From: Salvelinus alpinus | Taxonomy: Eukaryota > Chordata > Actinopteri > Salmoniformes > Salmonidae | NCBI RefSeq assembly: GCF_045679555.1 | Contig: NC_092092.1 | Coordinates: 5,796,517 to 5,860,516, forward strand | Direction of reading: 5' to 3' | Length of the DNA stretch: 64,000 bases | Shown here: one piece after another, positions 35,155-46,444 of the stretch | Layout: each line of letters starts with the position of its first letter | How positions within the stretch are numbered: position 1 is the first letter of the stretch | Position numbers and translations under genes: made by a program | The notes under the pieces: generated by a model | What the model saw: only the letters and a program-made list of their open reading frames with translations | Told to the model about the DNA's origin: nothing | The model's database searches: none

Positions 35155-36252
35155 TAGCCTCAGCAGCACTCTGTAGAGTAGCACCGTGGTGTAGCAGGAG
35201 GACGGCTAGCCTCAGCAGCACTCTGTAGGGTAGCACCGTGGTGTAGCAGGAGGACGGCTAGCCTCAGCAGCACTCTGTAGGGTAGCACCGTGGTGTAGCA
35301 GGAGGACGGCTAGCCTCAGCAGCACTCTGTAGGGTAGCACCGTGGTGTAGCAGGAGGACGGCTAGCCTCAGCAGCACTCTGTAGGGTAGCACCGTGGTGT
35401 AGCAGGAGGACGGCTAGCCTCAGCAGCACTCTGTAGGGTAGCACCGTGGTGTAGCAGGAGGACGGCTAGCCTCAGCAGCACTCTGTAGGGTAGCACCGTG
35501 GTGTAGCAGGAGGACGGCTAGCCTCAGCAGCACTCTGTAGGGTAGCACCGTGGTGTAGCAGGAGGACGGCTAGCCTCAGCAGCACTCTGTAGAGTAGCAC
35601 CGTGGTGTAGCAGGAGGACGGCTAGCCTCAGCAGCACTCTGTAGGGTAGCACCGTGGTGTAGCAGGAGGACGGCTAGCCTCAGCAGCACTCTGTAGGGTA
35701 GCACCGTGGTGTAGCAGGAGGACGGCTAGCCTCAGCAGCACTCTGTAGGGTAGCACCGTGGTGTAGCAGGAGGACGGCTAGCCTCAGCAGCACTCTGTAG
35801 GGTAGCACCGTGGTGTAGCAGGAGGACGGCTAGCCTCAGCAGCACTCTGTAGGGTAGCACCGTGGTGTAGCAGGAGGACGGCTAGCCTCAGCAGCACTCT
35901 GTAGGGTAGCACCGTGGTGTAGCAGGAGGACGGCTAGCCTCAGCAGCACTCTGTAGGGTAGCACCGTGGTGTAGCAGGAGGACGGCTAGCCTCAGCAGCA
36001 CTCTGTAGGGTAGCACCGTGGTGTAGCAGGAGGACGGCTAGCCTCAGCAGCACTCTGTAGGGTAGCACCGTGGTGTAGCAGGAGGACGGCTAGCCTCAGC
36101 AGCACTCTGTAGGGTAGCACCGTGGTGTAGCAGGAGGACGGCTAGCCTCAGCAGCACTCTGTAGGGTAGCACCGTGGTGTAGCAGGAGGACGGCTAGCCT
36201 CAGCAGCACTCTGTAGGGTAGCACCGTGGTGTAGCAGGAGGACGGCTAGCCT
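35155..36252. repeat. 52-bp minisatellite, 21 copies
   Basis: Copies step exactly 52 bp from 35161 to 36201. Each contains CAGCAGCACTCTGTAGGGTA, GCACCGTGGTGTAGCAGG and AGGACGGCTAGCCT. Nearly all copies are identical. Two (first and ninth) carry GTAGAGTA in place of GTAGGGTA. It is located inside the TSD-flanked element. Confidence 0.97.
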
Positions 36253-37074
36253 CTATCCTCATCTGAATGCATCGACTTCCATACAAGACTTCTCATCCCC
36301 TTCCATGATGACTTCCCGGAGGATGTCTTCCAACCTATCAGAGCTCTTACAGCATGAACTGATATGTTGTCCACCCAATCAAAGGATGAGAGAATGAATC
36401 TAGTACTGAAAGCATAAGCTACAGCTAGCTAGCACTGCAGTGCATCAAATGTGGTGAGTAGTTGACTAAGAGAGACAAAGACAATAGTTAAACAGTTTTG
36501 AACAAATTTATTTATTAAAAAATTAAGGAGAAGCAGCAAAGAGAGAGAAACAGATATATTTTGTTGTATTTATTTCACTTACTTACTGTAGCTACTTATT
36601 GCAGCTAGATAGTTTATCCTACTCAAACACCCGGCTCAAACAGAGAGGAATGCTATTTATGTTAACTAGATGGCCAAGACTATCCAACACTGGAACTCTT
36701 CCAAGTCAAGGTAAGCCTTTGGTTTTATTAATTTATTGTCACCGGGGCCCGCCGGTGTAACTGTTAAACGTTCATGCTGGCTGTACACTGTACTGCATGA
36801 TTGTAGCGGGTTTACTAACGAGTTTGATCTAGTAGCTATGTTGACTGTGATGTTAGCTAAAATGGTGACAACGATGTAGGCTGTGTGTAGTGGTTAGCGG
36901 TTATGGCATGAAGGTTTGGCTTGGAAAGGATTTTTAGCCTGGTCACAGACAGCTGTTATGTTGTGCATTGAAGTGAGACAACAACATCAAACACAATTAT
37001 GATGCTGTTTATATGTGGCTGCTATGAAAGTGGCTATGAAAAGCCAACTGACATTTACTCTTGAGGCACTGACC
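36253..37074. other. Interior of the 3-kb element, no gene seen
   Basis: No reliable coding signal. GCTAGCTAGC-type words and AT-rich stretches only. Confidence 0.4.
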
Positions 37075-37420
37075 TGTTGCACCCTCTATAACAACTGTGA
37101 TTATTATTTGACCCTGCTGGTCATCTATGAACGATTGAACATCTTGAAAAACAATCTGGCCTTAATGGCCATGTACTCTTATAATCTCCACCCTGCACAG
37201 CCAGAAGAGGACTGGCCAACCCTCAGAGCCTGGTTCCTCTCTAGGTTTCTTTAAAGGTTCCGGCCTTTCTAGGAAGTTTTTCCTAGTCACTTCTACATCT
37301 ATTATTGCTTGCTGTTTGGGGTTTTAGGCTGGGTTTCTGTATAGCACTTTGTGACATCTGCTGATGTAAAAAGGGCTTTATTAATACATTTAATTGAATT
37401 AAATACATTTGATTGATTGA
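37075..37420 (+). mobile_element. Teleost retroelement 3' segment
   Basis: Familiar fish repeat with CTGCTGGTCATCTATGAACG, CAGCCAGAAGAGGACTGGCC, GGCTGGGTTTCTGTATAGCA and AAAAAGGGCTTTATTAATAC. The final ~100 bp recur inverted at 41165-41285. It looks like a retroelement 3' region; the family is not certain. Confidence 0.7.
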
Positions 37421-37560
37421 TGAAAGTGAACTGTGTTTGTGGGTGATTAGGGGTGATTTCATTCCAACGATTCTGTTGAAAAACGTTTCTTAAACGGAAG
37501 CAAACGGAATGAAATGGAGATAAACCTACCTGAATTCGTCCAATACAAACTCTTGTTTGC

Positions 37561-37720
37561 AACTGTTGGGACTAATGATTACACCCTAGATCAGCTAGAT
37601 TCAGGCAAGAGGTGATACTGTTGGACTAATGATTACACCCTAGATCAGCTAGATTCAGGCAAGAAGTGATACTGTTGGATTAATGATTACACCCTAGATC
37701 AGCTAGATTCAGGCAAGAGT
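37561..37720. repeat. ~56-bp tandem repeat, three copies
   Basis: Three units containing CTAATGATTACACCCTAGAT and CAGCTAGATTCAGGCAAG with small differences. Confidence 0.93.
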
Positions 37721-38791
37721 GTGCAAGGCGGTATTGAATGTGTCACTGTCTGCCACCTTGATCACTAAAATTTCTGCAATTTGTCTCTTGACCTGTGCAC
37801 CTACGTTGTAAACTTTCATTCATAGGCTAGGTTGTAGCAAGCACATGATGGGTATCATGTAGTAGCCTAAACCTATCCATGTTACATTGAACTTGGTGAA
37901 TGGAATATGAATGACAGTCATCCAATATGCTATATTACAAACAAGGCCATGCTCATAAAAAACTAAATCGTCCTCCATAATCTTAAACAGCACCGACCGC
38001 CACTGAATTCCACATCTGAGAGTTTGTCACGTGATACCGCAAATTCTGCAATTCACATGTGAGTTGAAAACATGTTATTCTCCTCACGTGTGAAGAGGTG
38101 GTGTAAACACGTGAACTCTATATTGAATACATTGTGAACAACTGACCTCACGTGTGTCTCTTCTGTTTCTACATGTGAAATGTTCAACTCAACATGTGAA
38201 AACAGTTATTTCAATTTTCGCAACTGCAAATTTAACATGTTTTTTGGGGGGTAAGAGAAGTAATGAAATTGTATGGGTGTTTTAAGGTAAGTTGTTTATT
38301 ATTCAGCTAAAATAGTGTAAAAATCTTTAATCAACAACAACATGATAACTTGTATTTTCAATATGACCACACCTGTGATTTGAACTCACGATCTCTGGAT
38401 TTGAGGGTACTCCGATCATTCTGCTGCCAACACACTGCCATCTCAGCAGTTTGAGGGTTTTCTGTATAGTTGTCTAATGTTGATGGGGCATATTATTCCC
38501 TTTTAATGTTACTCCTCAATCACTATGATAAATATAATAGCTTTGTATAATCAAGGAAAACTGAGATTGACGTTGAAGTTCAAAGTGTACGAATACAGGT
38601 GAAATCAGTTACTGACAGACATGTTGGTGTAGCAAGAAGACTGGACTGCCCGTGAACCAAGAGGGGTGCGACACAAATCCCCGGTGAGGACATGTTGAAT
38701 AATAATTCAGGATCTCTCTATGATGACACTGTGTTGACTGTGTTATTGTAACAGCAGAAACTCCCTGCAGAACCCAGTCATCAGCTAGTGC

Positions 38792-38982
38792 CAGACCTAA
38801 ATAGTATTTATTTTCTTTCGAACGCTTTTTATCTGCGTTTGATTGAGCTTGCCTGGGGCAACGGAATCAATGCAATTGTCCAAAAAGTACAAACCCTACT
38901 CATCTGGAACTCTAGGCGGGCAGACACAATCAAATGCTCAAAGTATTTGAAAGAAAACTAATATTATTTGAACCCAGGTCTG
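38792..38982. repeat. Palindromic dispersed element (family Q), copy 2
   Basis: Left CAGACCTAAATAGTATTT and right ATTATTTGAACCCAGGTCTG are inverted copies. The interior includes GATTGAGCTTGCCTGGGGCA. It matches the inverse orientation of 26457-26651. Confidence 0.75.
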
Positions 38983-39268
38983 ACTAATGTTCATTAGTGT
39001 ATTAGGGTTCATGGTTTCAGTCCTGACTCTTTGGGGGCCATATCCCTACGAGACGTTCTACTGAGGAAAACATAAACGCTTAATATCTAAATGTACAGTA
39101 CAGCCACATGCATTCATCTAGCATGATTGGGAAGCAAGGCCATCCCATCTGTAATCATTACTGTAACAGCTACTAATCTTGTGTTATGCTTTGTATATTA
39201 CAACACAGTTGTTAGTACTTTTTTCACAGAACTATGCCCATGTCAGTAAAGACTTTAGGAGTATTGAG

Positions 39269-40265
39269 TACTGTGTGTCAAACAGGGCTATTCCTCTCTG
39301 TATGTGTTGGATTACAGTACTATGTGTCAAACAGGGCTAATCCTCTCTGTAAGTGTTGGATTACAGTACTATGTGTCAAACAGAGCTATTCCTCTCTGTA
39401 TGTGTTGGATTACAGTAATATGTGTCAAACAGGGCTAATCCTCTCTGTAAGTGTTGGATTACAGTACTATGTGTCAAACAGAGCTATTCCTCTCTGTATG
39501 TGTTGGATTACAGTACTATGTCAAACAGAGCTATTCCTCTCTGTATGTGTTGGATTACAGTACTATGTGTCAAACAGAGCTATTCCTCTCTGTGTGTGTT
39601 GGATTACAGTACTATGTGTCAAACAGAGCTATTCCTCTCTGTGTGTGTTGGATTACAGTACTATGTGTCAAACAGAGCTATTCCTCTCTGTATGTGTTGG
39701 ATTACAGTACTATGTCAAACAGAGCTATTCCTCTCTGTATGTGTTGGATTACAGTACTATGTCAAACAGGGCTATTCCTCTCTGTATGTGTTGGATTACA
39801 GTACTATGTGTCAAACAGAGCTAATCCTCTCTGTATGTGTTGGATTACAGTACTATGTCAAACAGGGCTAATCCTCTCTGTATGTGTTGGATTACAGTAC
39901 TATGTCAAACAGGGCTAATCCTCTCTGTGTGTGTTGGATTACAGTACTATGTCAAACAGGGCTAATCCTCTCTGTATGTGTTGGATTACAGTACTATGTG
40001 TCAAACAGGGCTAATCCTCTCTGTAAGTGTTGGATTACAGTACTATGTGTCAAACAGGGCTATTCCTCTCTGTATGTGTTGGATTACAGTACTATGTCAA
40101 ACAGAGCTATTCCTCTCTGTATGTGTTGGATTACAGTACTATGTCAAACAGAGCTATTCCTCTCTGTATGTGTTGGATTACAGTACTATGTCAAACAGGG
40201 CTAATCCTCTCTGTATGTGTTGGATTACAGTACTATGTGTCAAACAGGGCTATCCTGTCTGTATG
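39269..40265. repeat. 49/45-bp minisatellite, ~21 copies
   Basis: Unit contains GTCAAACAGAGCTATTCCTC, TCTGTATGTGTTGGATTACA and GTACTAT. Two length classes differ by presence of an extra GTGT (49 bp) or its absence (45 bp), mixed along the array. Substitutions AGAGCTATT/AGGGCTAAT also vary. Because 49 and 45 shift frame differently, the open frames seen are a mosaic and not genes. Confidence 0.96.
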
Positions 40266-40653
40266 TTTTGGCCTCAGTCCTCCAGTAAACTCTACAACAC
40301 AATTAATCACTGAGCTGAGCTCAGTGTCAACATCGTTTGTCATCAGTGGTCCGTAGCAGTCACTCTTAAGTCGGGAGTGCAAGGATGTCGCTGACAGAAC
40401 CGCCTTTTAAAAAATCTGCCAGAACTTTCCCGGCTGTAAACGAACACATTTTGACACTCCCTATCACTATCAGTGAGCTCAGGACTCAGTCAGTAGCTTC
40501 TTCCTGGGTGACTAGACAGGGGAAGATAATCCACAAGGCCCTGCCTGCCGCTCTGGCATTCCTGCCTGGTTCTCGGGACCCTTGTCAACAACCCAGAGGT
40601 GCAGATGCTCCGGCTGTCAGAGCCACTTCAAGAGGACTGGAAAGAAGGGATTT
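40266..40653. other. Intergenic, no gene seen
   Basis: A 103-codon open frame starts at 40385 but runs into the neighbouring MITE and shows no domain or splice context. Confidence 0.4.
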
Positions 40654-40735
40654 GTCCCACATGGCACCCTATTCCCTATTTAGTACACTACTTTAGCCCA
40701 GAGCACTAAATAGGTCACAGGGTGCCGTTTTGGAC
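40654..40735. repeat. Palindromic MITE family P, shortened
   Basis: It starts GTCCCACATGGCACCCTATT and ends GGGTGCCGTTTTGGAC. The hinge is reduced. Confidence 0.82.
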
Positions 40736-40959
40736 GCAGAAGTATAAAGGGCTGAGGCTCGGCAGCCTTTGCATGTGATTAGTGATGTCAGCCGTGTGTA
40801 TTACAATGGAAAACTTCATCACCACTTATCGTTTTCATGTCCCATAGGCTCATGACGTTATGCACCACTACGACAGCATCTTGGCGATGACTTCACGTGT
40901 AGCGGTTGTGGTGTTGTAAAATTAACCACAAATTATTTTTTATGGAACTACTGTTTGTA

Positions 40960-41038
40960 TATAAGGCGTCGTTGTAAATAATAATATGTTCTTTACTGAC
41001 TTGCCTAGTTAAATAAAGGTTCAATTAAAAAAATAAAT
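40960..41038 (+). mobile_element. SINE/LINE 3'-tail fragment
   Basis: Reads TTTACTGACTTGCCTAGTTA then AATAAAGGTTCAATT and an A-rich end. This is the same tail found inverted at 51626-51690 and, more distantly, in LINE family B at 59893-59945. Strongly 5'-truncated. Confidence 0.8.
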
Positions 41039-41164
41039 GTTTGTACTTCTCCTAAACAAGATCATAGAATTGAAACTGTACCAACGCACATTGATTTAAA
41101 AGTGTCCATAATATATAGATGAAAATGTACACAATGAAGTGTACTACACCATGTTCAATGAATG

Positions 41165-41285
41165 ATTCAAATAAAATCAAATGTATTTATAAAGCCCTTC
41201 TTACATCAGCTGATGTCTCAAAGTGCTGTACAGAAACCCAGCCTAAAACCCCAAACAGCAAGCAATGCAGGTGTAGAAGCACTGG
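41165..41285 (-). mobile_element. Teleost retroelement 3' segment, inverted copy
   Basis: Complement of the end of 37075-37420: AATGTATTTATAAAGCCCTT, TACAGAAACCCAGCCTAAAA and CCCCAAACAGCAAGCAATG. Confidence 0.75.
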
Positions 41286-42111
41286 TTGGATGTGATCCAC
41301 AGTGGGAGATGCAACCGCTTTTAAAAGGTGGCTTTCCATTTAGTAGTGTTGACTACATTATCGCTAGAACATTATTCAGAATAAATGCATTATCAGGAAG
41401 TGGACACAAACGACTAAATACAAATGTTAAGCAGACAACCCAATGGTCCCCAACAAGATGAACAGCAGCCATTCCTCCTTCACGATTGGATTTATTTTCT
41501 ATTTTATTTCTCCGTTAATAACTAGCCGTGAACACCACTGTTAATATATCGACAATGTCTCCAGATTGGCAGTGAAACCCCAATGACTAAATGAGAATTC
41601 AAAATGGCCATTATCTACATGAATGTCTGTTCATTTAGAGAGTCAATACAGTGTCTGAGTTGGTGCGTGAGAGAGAAATGACGGAGAGCAATCTGGAGTA
41701 AAGTAATCCGTTATCAACGATCTCATTTAAAGTGTGTTTTTTTAAACACGTCATGTGAAGGTATTCTGGCTTCTATGTGGGTGTAGCTGGTACATTTGTA
41801 TTAATGCATTTCCAGGGCTTGTTCGTATTACTCTTTTAGATAAGTGCAACATTTTCCAATCACATTTATCATCCACTAGGCCCAATTTAACTTTCATCAG
41901 TGTATGTATTATCACACGAACCAGATAAAAAATATTGAAAGCTTAATGATGTAAACTGATGTAGAGAATCTGTTGTAAGCTATTTTTTTTCCCACCGAGA
42001 ATCAATGTTTTACATTAGTGGGATGAATGAAGTAACACCTTGCTGCCTTCAATGTGTTTTCTCTCTGTAGGATGTACAGTGTATTCTACCAGAGGCATGA
42101 GGTAAAGAAGG
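41286..42111. other. Non-repetitive intergenic, candidate regulatory block
   Basis: No gene. From about 41480 to 41720 the sequence (CCGTTAATAACTAGCCGTGA, AATGGCCATTATCTACATGA) is complex and AT-balanced, as in conserved non-coding elements. This cannot be confirmed here. Confidence 0.3.
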
Positions 42112-42355
42112 AGATAGACTCTTTCATTATGAATCACAGGAGAGTCTATCTTAGTAATGACTCCTCCTGTGATTCATAATGAAAGAGTCTATCTTAGTAA
42201 TGACTCCTCCTATGATTCATAATGAAAGAATCTATCTTAGTAATGACTCCACCTGTGATTCATAATGAAAGAGTCAAGCTTAGTAATGATTCCTCCTGTG
42301 ATTCATAATGAAAGAGTCTATCTTAGTAATGATTCCTCCTGTGATTCATACAGTA
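42112..42355. repeat. 43-bp tandem repeat headed by a perfect 31-bp inverted copy
   Basis: Five direct units (starts 42142, 42185, 42228, 42271, 42314) contain CTCCTGTGATTCATAATGAA. Immediately before them 42112-42142 is the exact reverse complement of 42164-42194, separated by 21 bp, so the array begins with a strong hairpin. Confidence 0.95.
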
Positions 42356-42859
42356 AAGGAAATCGACTTCACATTAGCTAACATGGGAAACGGGCATCTT
42401 TAAATCCAAGCATTAGGGAAGATTCGCTGCCACATGTAATTACATTAAAACCTACTGTTTCTCATCGACATACAGAATAAAGACAGATTGATATAATATA
42501 CGATGTATTCAGGTGAAATATAGCCTACAATAACTTGTTCTTAGCATGTTGTACAATTCAAATGCTTAGGCCTTAGTGTTGACTGTTGTTTTGTTCATCT
42601 GTGATTTAGCATAGGGGGGATGACACTCCTAAGAGGATGTGATTGTCATGCGTGCTCTTTCACACATGTCTAGGTGGTCATAAACGCAGAGGAATTATTA
42701 AAGAAACTGTTTATCCACCTCCTGTATGGAGACGCACGGCAATAGTCTTGATTAATGACAAACGGAAATCTTTGAAAAGACGCCCCTGAGGATTTTGCAG
42801 TATCATCTGTTTTGTTATCCTACATCCAAACATAATATGTCTCTTATTTAATTGTTATT
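42356..42859. other. Intergenic, no gene seen
   Basis: Non-repetitive. 42660-42830 has words such as GAGGAATTATTAAAGAAACTG and TCTTGATTAATGACAAACGG and might be regulatory. Confidence 0.3.
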
Positions 42860-43055
42860 ATTGAACTAGGCAAGTCAGTTCATTTCAAATTCTTATTTAC
42901 AATGATAGCCTACCCCACACAACACTGGGCCAATTGTGCGCCGCCCAAACACAGCTGGTTGTAAAACAGCTTAGATTTGAACAAGGGTGTCTGTAGTGAT
43001 GCCTCAAGCACTGTAGATGTAGTGCCTTAGAACACTGCGCCACTCGGGAGCCCAA
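42860..43055 (-). mobile_element. tRNA-derived SINE (type 1)
   Basis: Read on the minus strand, the head starts GGGCTCCCGAGTGGCGCAG (box A-like), then an old box B (complement of AGATTTGAACAAGGG), and the tail complements ACTAGGCAAGTCAGTT and TTCTTATTTACAATGATAGC. Most of a typical salmonid SINE of ~200 bp is present, somewhat diverged. Confidence 0.85.
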
Positions 43056-43244
43056 GTAGACATGACTCTTCTGTTGAGAGACCACAGAGCTGGTTCAGAG
43101 AGCTGACCTAACCATATCCTGTAATCTAGCCAGGATCGTGAGAAGTTCACATTACTACCGCCTTGTGAGACGAAGAAGGCAGGAACCACATGGAAAGACA
43201 CGTACACACGGCGCCCACATTTGTAAAGTGAAATAACAAAGAGT

Positions 43245-43390
43245 CATACAGGGGTAGCAGGTAGCCTAGTGGTAAAGAGTGTTGGGCCAGTAACTGAAAG
43301 GTTACTGGTTTGAATCCCCAAGCTGACTAGGTGAAAGATCTGTCAATGTGCCCCTGACCAAGGCTCTTAACCCTTGTGTTGTCTTAAGGG
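43245..43390 (+). mobile_element. tRNA-derived SINE (type 2), truncated
   Basis: The head GGTAGCCTAGTGGTAAAGAG (box A) and GGTTTGAATCCCC (box B) are well placed, followed by AGCTGACTAGGTGAAAGATC and CAAGGCTCTTAACCC. The usual tail is missing. The same head occurs inverted at 51750-51830. Confidence 0.85.
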
Positions 43391-43419
43391 TCAGAAATGA
43401 CACACCACTATGTTTAAAT

Positions 43420-45215
43420 GACATGTTGGGGAAAAAAAGCCAACTCGGCTCCTTCGTTCATTGAATCAGATGGCTCATTCATCACAAAGCCCACTGATCT
43501 TGGCAACTACTTTAATGACTTTTTCATTGGCAAGATAAGCAAACTTAGGGATGACATGCCAGCAACAAACGCTGACACTACACATCCAAGTATATCTGAC
43601 CAAATGATGGAAGACAAGAATTGTACTTTTGAATTCCATAAAGTCAGTGTGGAAGAGATGAAAAAAAGTATTGTTGTCTATCAACAATGACAAGCCACCG
43701 GGGTCTGACAATCTGGATGGAAAATTACTGAGGATAATAGCAGACGATATTGCCACTCCTATTTGTCAATTTAAGCCTACTAGAGAGCGTGTGCCCTCAG
43801 GCCTGGAGGGAAGCTAAAGTCATTCCGCTACCCAAGGATAGTAAAGCCCTCTTTACTGGCTCAAATAGCCGACCAATCAGCCTGTTACCAACCCGTAGTA
43901 AACTTCAGGAAAAAATTGTGTTTGACCAGATGCAATGCTATTTTACAGACTTTCAGCACGCTTATAGGGAAGGATACTCAACAAGCACAGCACTTACACA
44001 AATGACTGATGATTGGCTGAGAGAAATTGATGATAAAATGATTGTGGAGTGGCAATATCGTCTTGTTAGACTTCATTGCAGATTTTGACATTATCGATCA
44101 TATAGTCTGCTGCTGGAAAAATGTATGTGTTATGGCTTTACACCCCCTGCTGTAATGTGGATAAAGAGTTACTTGTCTAACAGAACACAGAGGGTGTTCT
44201 TTAATGGAAGCCTCTCAAATATAATCCAGGTAGAATCAGGAATTTCCCAGGGTAGCTGTTTGGGCCCCTTGCTTTTTCAATTTTACTAACGACATGCCAC
44301 TGACTTTGTGTAAAGCCAGAGTGTCTATGTATGCAGATGACTCAACACTATACATGTCAGCTACTACAGCAACTGAAATGACTGCAACACTCAACAAAGA
44401 GCTGCAGTTAGTTTCAGAGTGGGTGGCAAGGAATAAGTTAGCCCGAAATATTTCTAAAACTAAAAGCATTGTATTTGGAACAAAACACTCACTAAACCCT
44501 AAACCTCAACTAAATCTTGTAATAAATAATGTGGAAATTGAGCAAGTTGAGATGACTAAACTGCGTGGAGTAACCCTAGATTGTAAACTGTCATGGTTAA
44601 AACATATTGATGCAGTAGTAGCTAAGATGGGGAGAAGTCTGTCTATAATAAAGCGATTCTCTGCCTTCTTAACAACACTATCAACAAGGCAGGTCCTATT
44701 GGCCCTAGTTTTGTCGCACCTGGACTACTGTTCAGTCGTGTGGTCATGTGCCACAAAAAAGGACTTAGGAAAATTGCAATTGGTTCAGAACAGGGCAGAA
44801 TGGCTGGCCCTTGGATGTAGACAGAGAGCTAATATTAATAATATGCATGTCAATCTCTCCTGGCTGAAAGTGGTATTTATGAGAGGTATTGACATGTTGA
44901 ATGTACCAAACTGTCTGTCTAAACTACTGCACACAGCTCGGACACCCATGCATACCCCACAAGACATGCCACAAGAGGTCTCTTCACAATCCCCAAGTCC
45001 CCCAGAATAGACTATAGGAGGCACACAGTACTACATAGAACCATGACTACATGGAACTCTATTCCACATCAAGTAACTGACGTAAGCAGTAAAATTAGAT
45101 TTAAAAAACAGATAATAAAACACCTTATGGAACAGCAGGGAATGTGAAGCAACACAAACATTGGCACAGACACACAAGACACACGCACAATAAATACACA
45201 TGGATTTAGTACTGT
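43420..45215 (+). mobile_element. LINE family C, 5'-truncated, with broken reverse transcriptase
   Basis: Successive + strand frames (43418-43690, 43750-44088, 44294-45010) give SFIESDGSFITKPTD, then the RT fingers/palm region (AWREAKVIPLPKDSKALF, SRPISLLPTRSK), then the palm with an intact MYADDSTLY catalytic motif (44327-44353). The last piece also holds thumb-type residues (LDCKLSWLKHIDAVVAKMG, LSHLDYCSVVW). Frame shifts separate the pieces and the endonuclease is absent. A non-LTR element of CR1/L2-group type; clade uncertain. Confidence 0.88.
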
Positions 45216-45220
45216 AGATA

Positions 45221-46444
45221 CAGTGGCTTGCGAAAGTATTCACCCCCTTGGCATTTGTCCTATTTTGTTGCCTTACAACCTGGAATTAAAAAATATTTTT
45301 GAAGGGTTTGTATAATTTGATTTACACAACATGCCTACCACTTTGAAGATGCAAAATATTTTTTCTTGTGAAACAAACAAGAAATAAGACAAAGAAACAG
45401 AACTTGAGCGTGCATAACTATTCAACCCCCAAAGTCAATATTTTGTAGATCCACCTTTTGCAGCAACTACAGTTGCAAGTCTTTTGGGGTATGTCTCTAT
45501 AAGCTTGGTACATCTAACCCCAGAGATTTTTGCCCATTCTTCAAGGCAAAATTGCTTCAGCTCATTCAAGTTGGATGGGTTCCGCTGGTGTAGAGCAATC
45601 TGTAAGTCATACCACAGATTCTCAATTGGATTGAGGTCAGGGCTTTGACTAAGCCATTCCAAGACATTTAAATGTCCCCCTTAAACCACTCGAGTGTTGC
45701 TTTAGCAGTATGCTTAGGGTTATTGTCCTGCTGGAAGGTGAACCTCTGTCCCAGTCTCAAATCTCTGGAAGACTGAAACAGGTTTCCCCTCAAGAATTTA
45801 CCTGTATTTAGCGCCATCCATCATTCCTTCAATTCTGACCAGTTTCCCAGTGCCTGCCGATGAAAAATATCCCCACACCATGATGCTGCCTCCACCATGC
45901 TTCACTGTGGGGATGGGTTTCTCGGGGTGATGAGAGGTGCTGGGTTTTCGCCAGACATAGCGTTTTCCTTGATGGCCAAAAAGCTCAATTTTAGTCTCAT
46001 CTGAACAGAGTACCTTCTTCCATATGTTTAGGGAGTCTCCCACATGCCTTTTGGCGAACACCAAATATGTTTGCTTATTTATTTATTTCTTTAAGCAATG
46101 CCTTTTATCTGGCCAATCTTCCGTAAAGCCCAGCTCTGTGGAGTGTACGACTTAAAGTGTTCCTATGGACAGATACTTCGATCTCCATTGTGGAGCATTG
46201 CAGCTCCTCCAGGGTTATCTTTGGTCTCTTTGTTACCTCTCTGATTAATCCCCTCCATGCCTGGTCCATGAGTTTTGGTGGGCGGCCCTCTCTTGGCAGG
46301 TTTGTTGCGGTGCCATATTCTTTGAATTTTTAATAATGTATTTTTTGGTGCTCCGTGGGATGTTCAAAGTTTCGGTAATTTTTTTATAACACAACACCGA
46401 TCTGTACTTCTCCACAACTTTGTCCCTGACCTGTTTGGAGAGCA
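45221..46444 (-). mobile_element. Tc1-like transposon, right end truncated
   Basis: The left terminus CAGTGGCTTGCGAAAGTATT follows TA directly behind the LINE C end. The minus-strand transposase is broken into at least two open pieces: 45798-46064 with [20 protein letters not shown] and [15 protein letters not shown], and 45435-45662 with LSQSPDLNPIENLWYDLQ and GGSTKY. First Asp and Glu contexts are visible; the second Asp lies in the disrupted interval 45663-45797. The right inverted end is missing. Confidence 0.88.

Larger units (their letters stand above)
34982..38006. mobile_element. 3-kb TSD-flanked DNA element of unassigned class
   Basis: Termini TCAGTAGCGG and CCGCCACTGA are inverted with one mismatch, and the flanks are ATTCCA on both sides (34976-34981, 38007-38012). 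It interrupts family X cleanly. The interior holds a 52-bp array (35155-36252), a LINE/SINE-type 3' segment (37075-37420) and a three-copy repeat (37561-37720), but no recognisable transposase. It therefore looks non-autonomous. The 6-bp (possibly 7-bp) duplication does not fit Tc1, hAT or Harbinger. Confidence 0.65.
34760..38720 (+). repeat. tRNA-like/CACATGTG repeat (family X), copy 2, interrupted
   Basis: The two parts, 34760-34981 and 38007-38720, are dense in CACATGTG, CACGTG and CATGTGAAA palindromic words and share blocks with 17220-17760 (TCTGTATAGTTGTCTAATG, ATGATAAATATAATAG). They were separated by insertion of the 3-kb element at 34982-38006. Two tRNA-like heads are visible in opposite orientations: a minus-strand one around 38370-38430 (TTTGAACTCACGATC) and a plus-strand one around 38622-38690. 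Non-coding. Confidence 0.6.

Noticed and set aside
35155-36252. CRISPR-like array
   Set aside because: Units are contiguous and near-identical with no unique spacers. The same applies to the 34-, 36-, 49-, 54- and 60-bp arrays. This is vertebrate DNA.
43245-43340. A functional tRNA gene
   Set aside because: Box A and B are present but the cloverleaf is incomplete and the sequence continues as a SINE. The same holds for 42860-43055, 51626-51830 and the family X heads.
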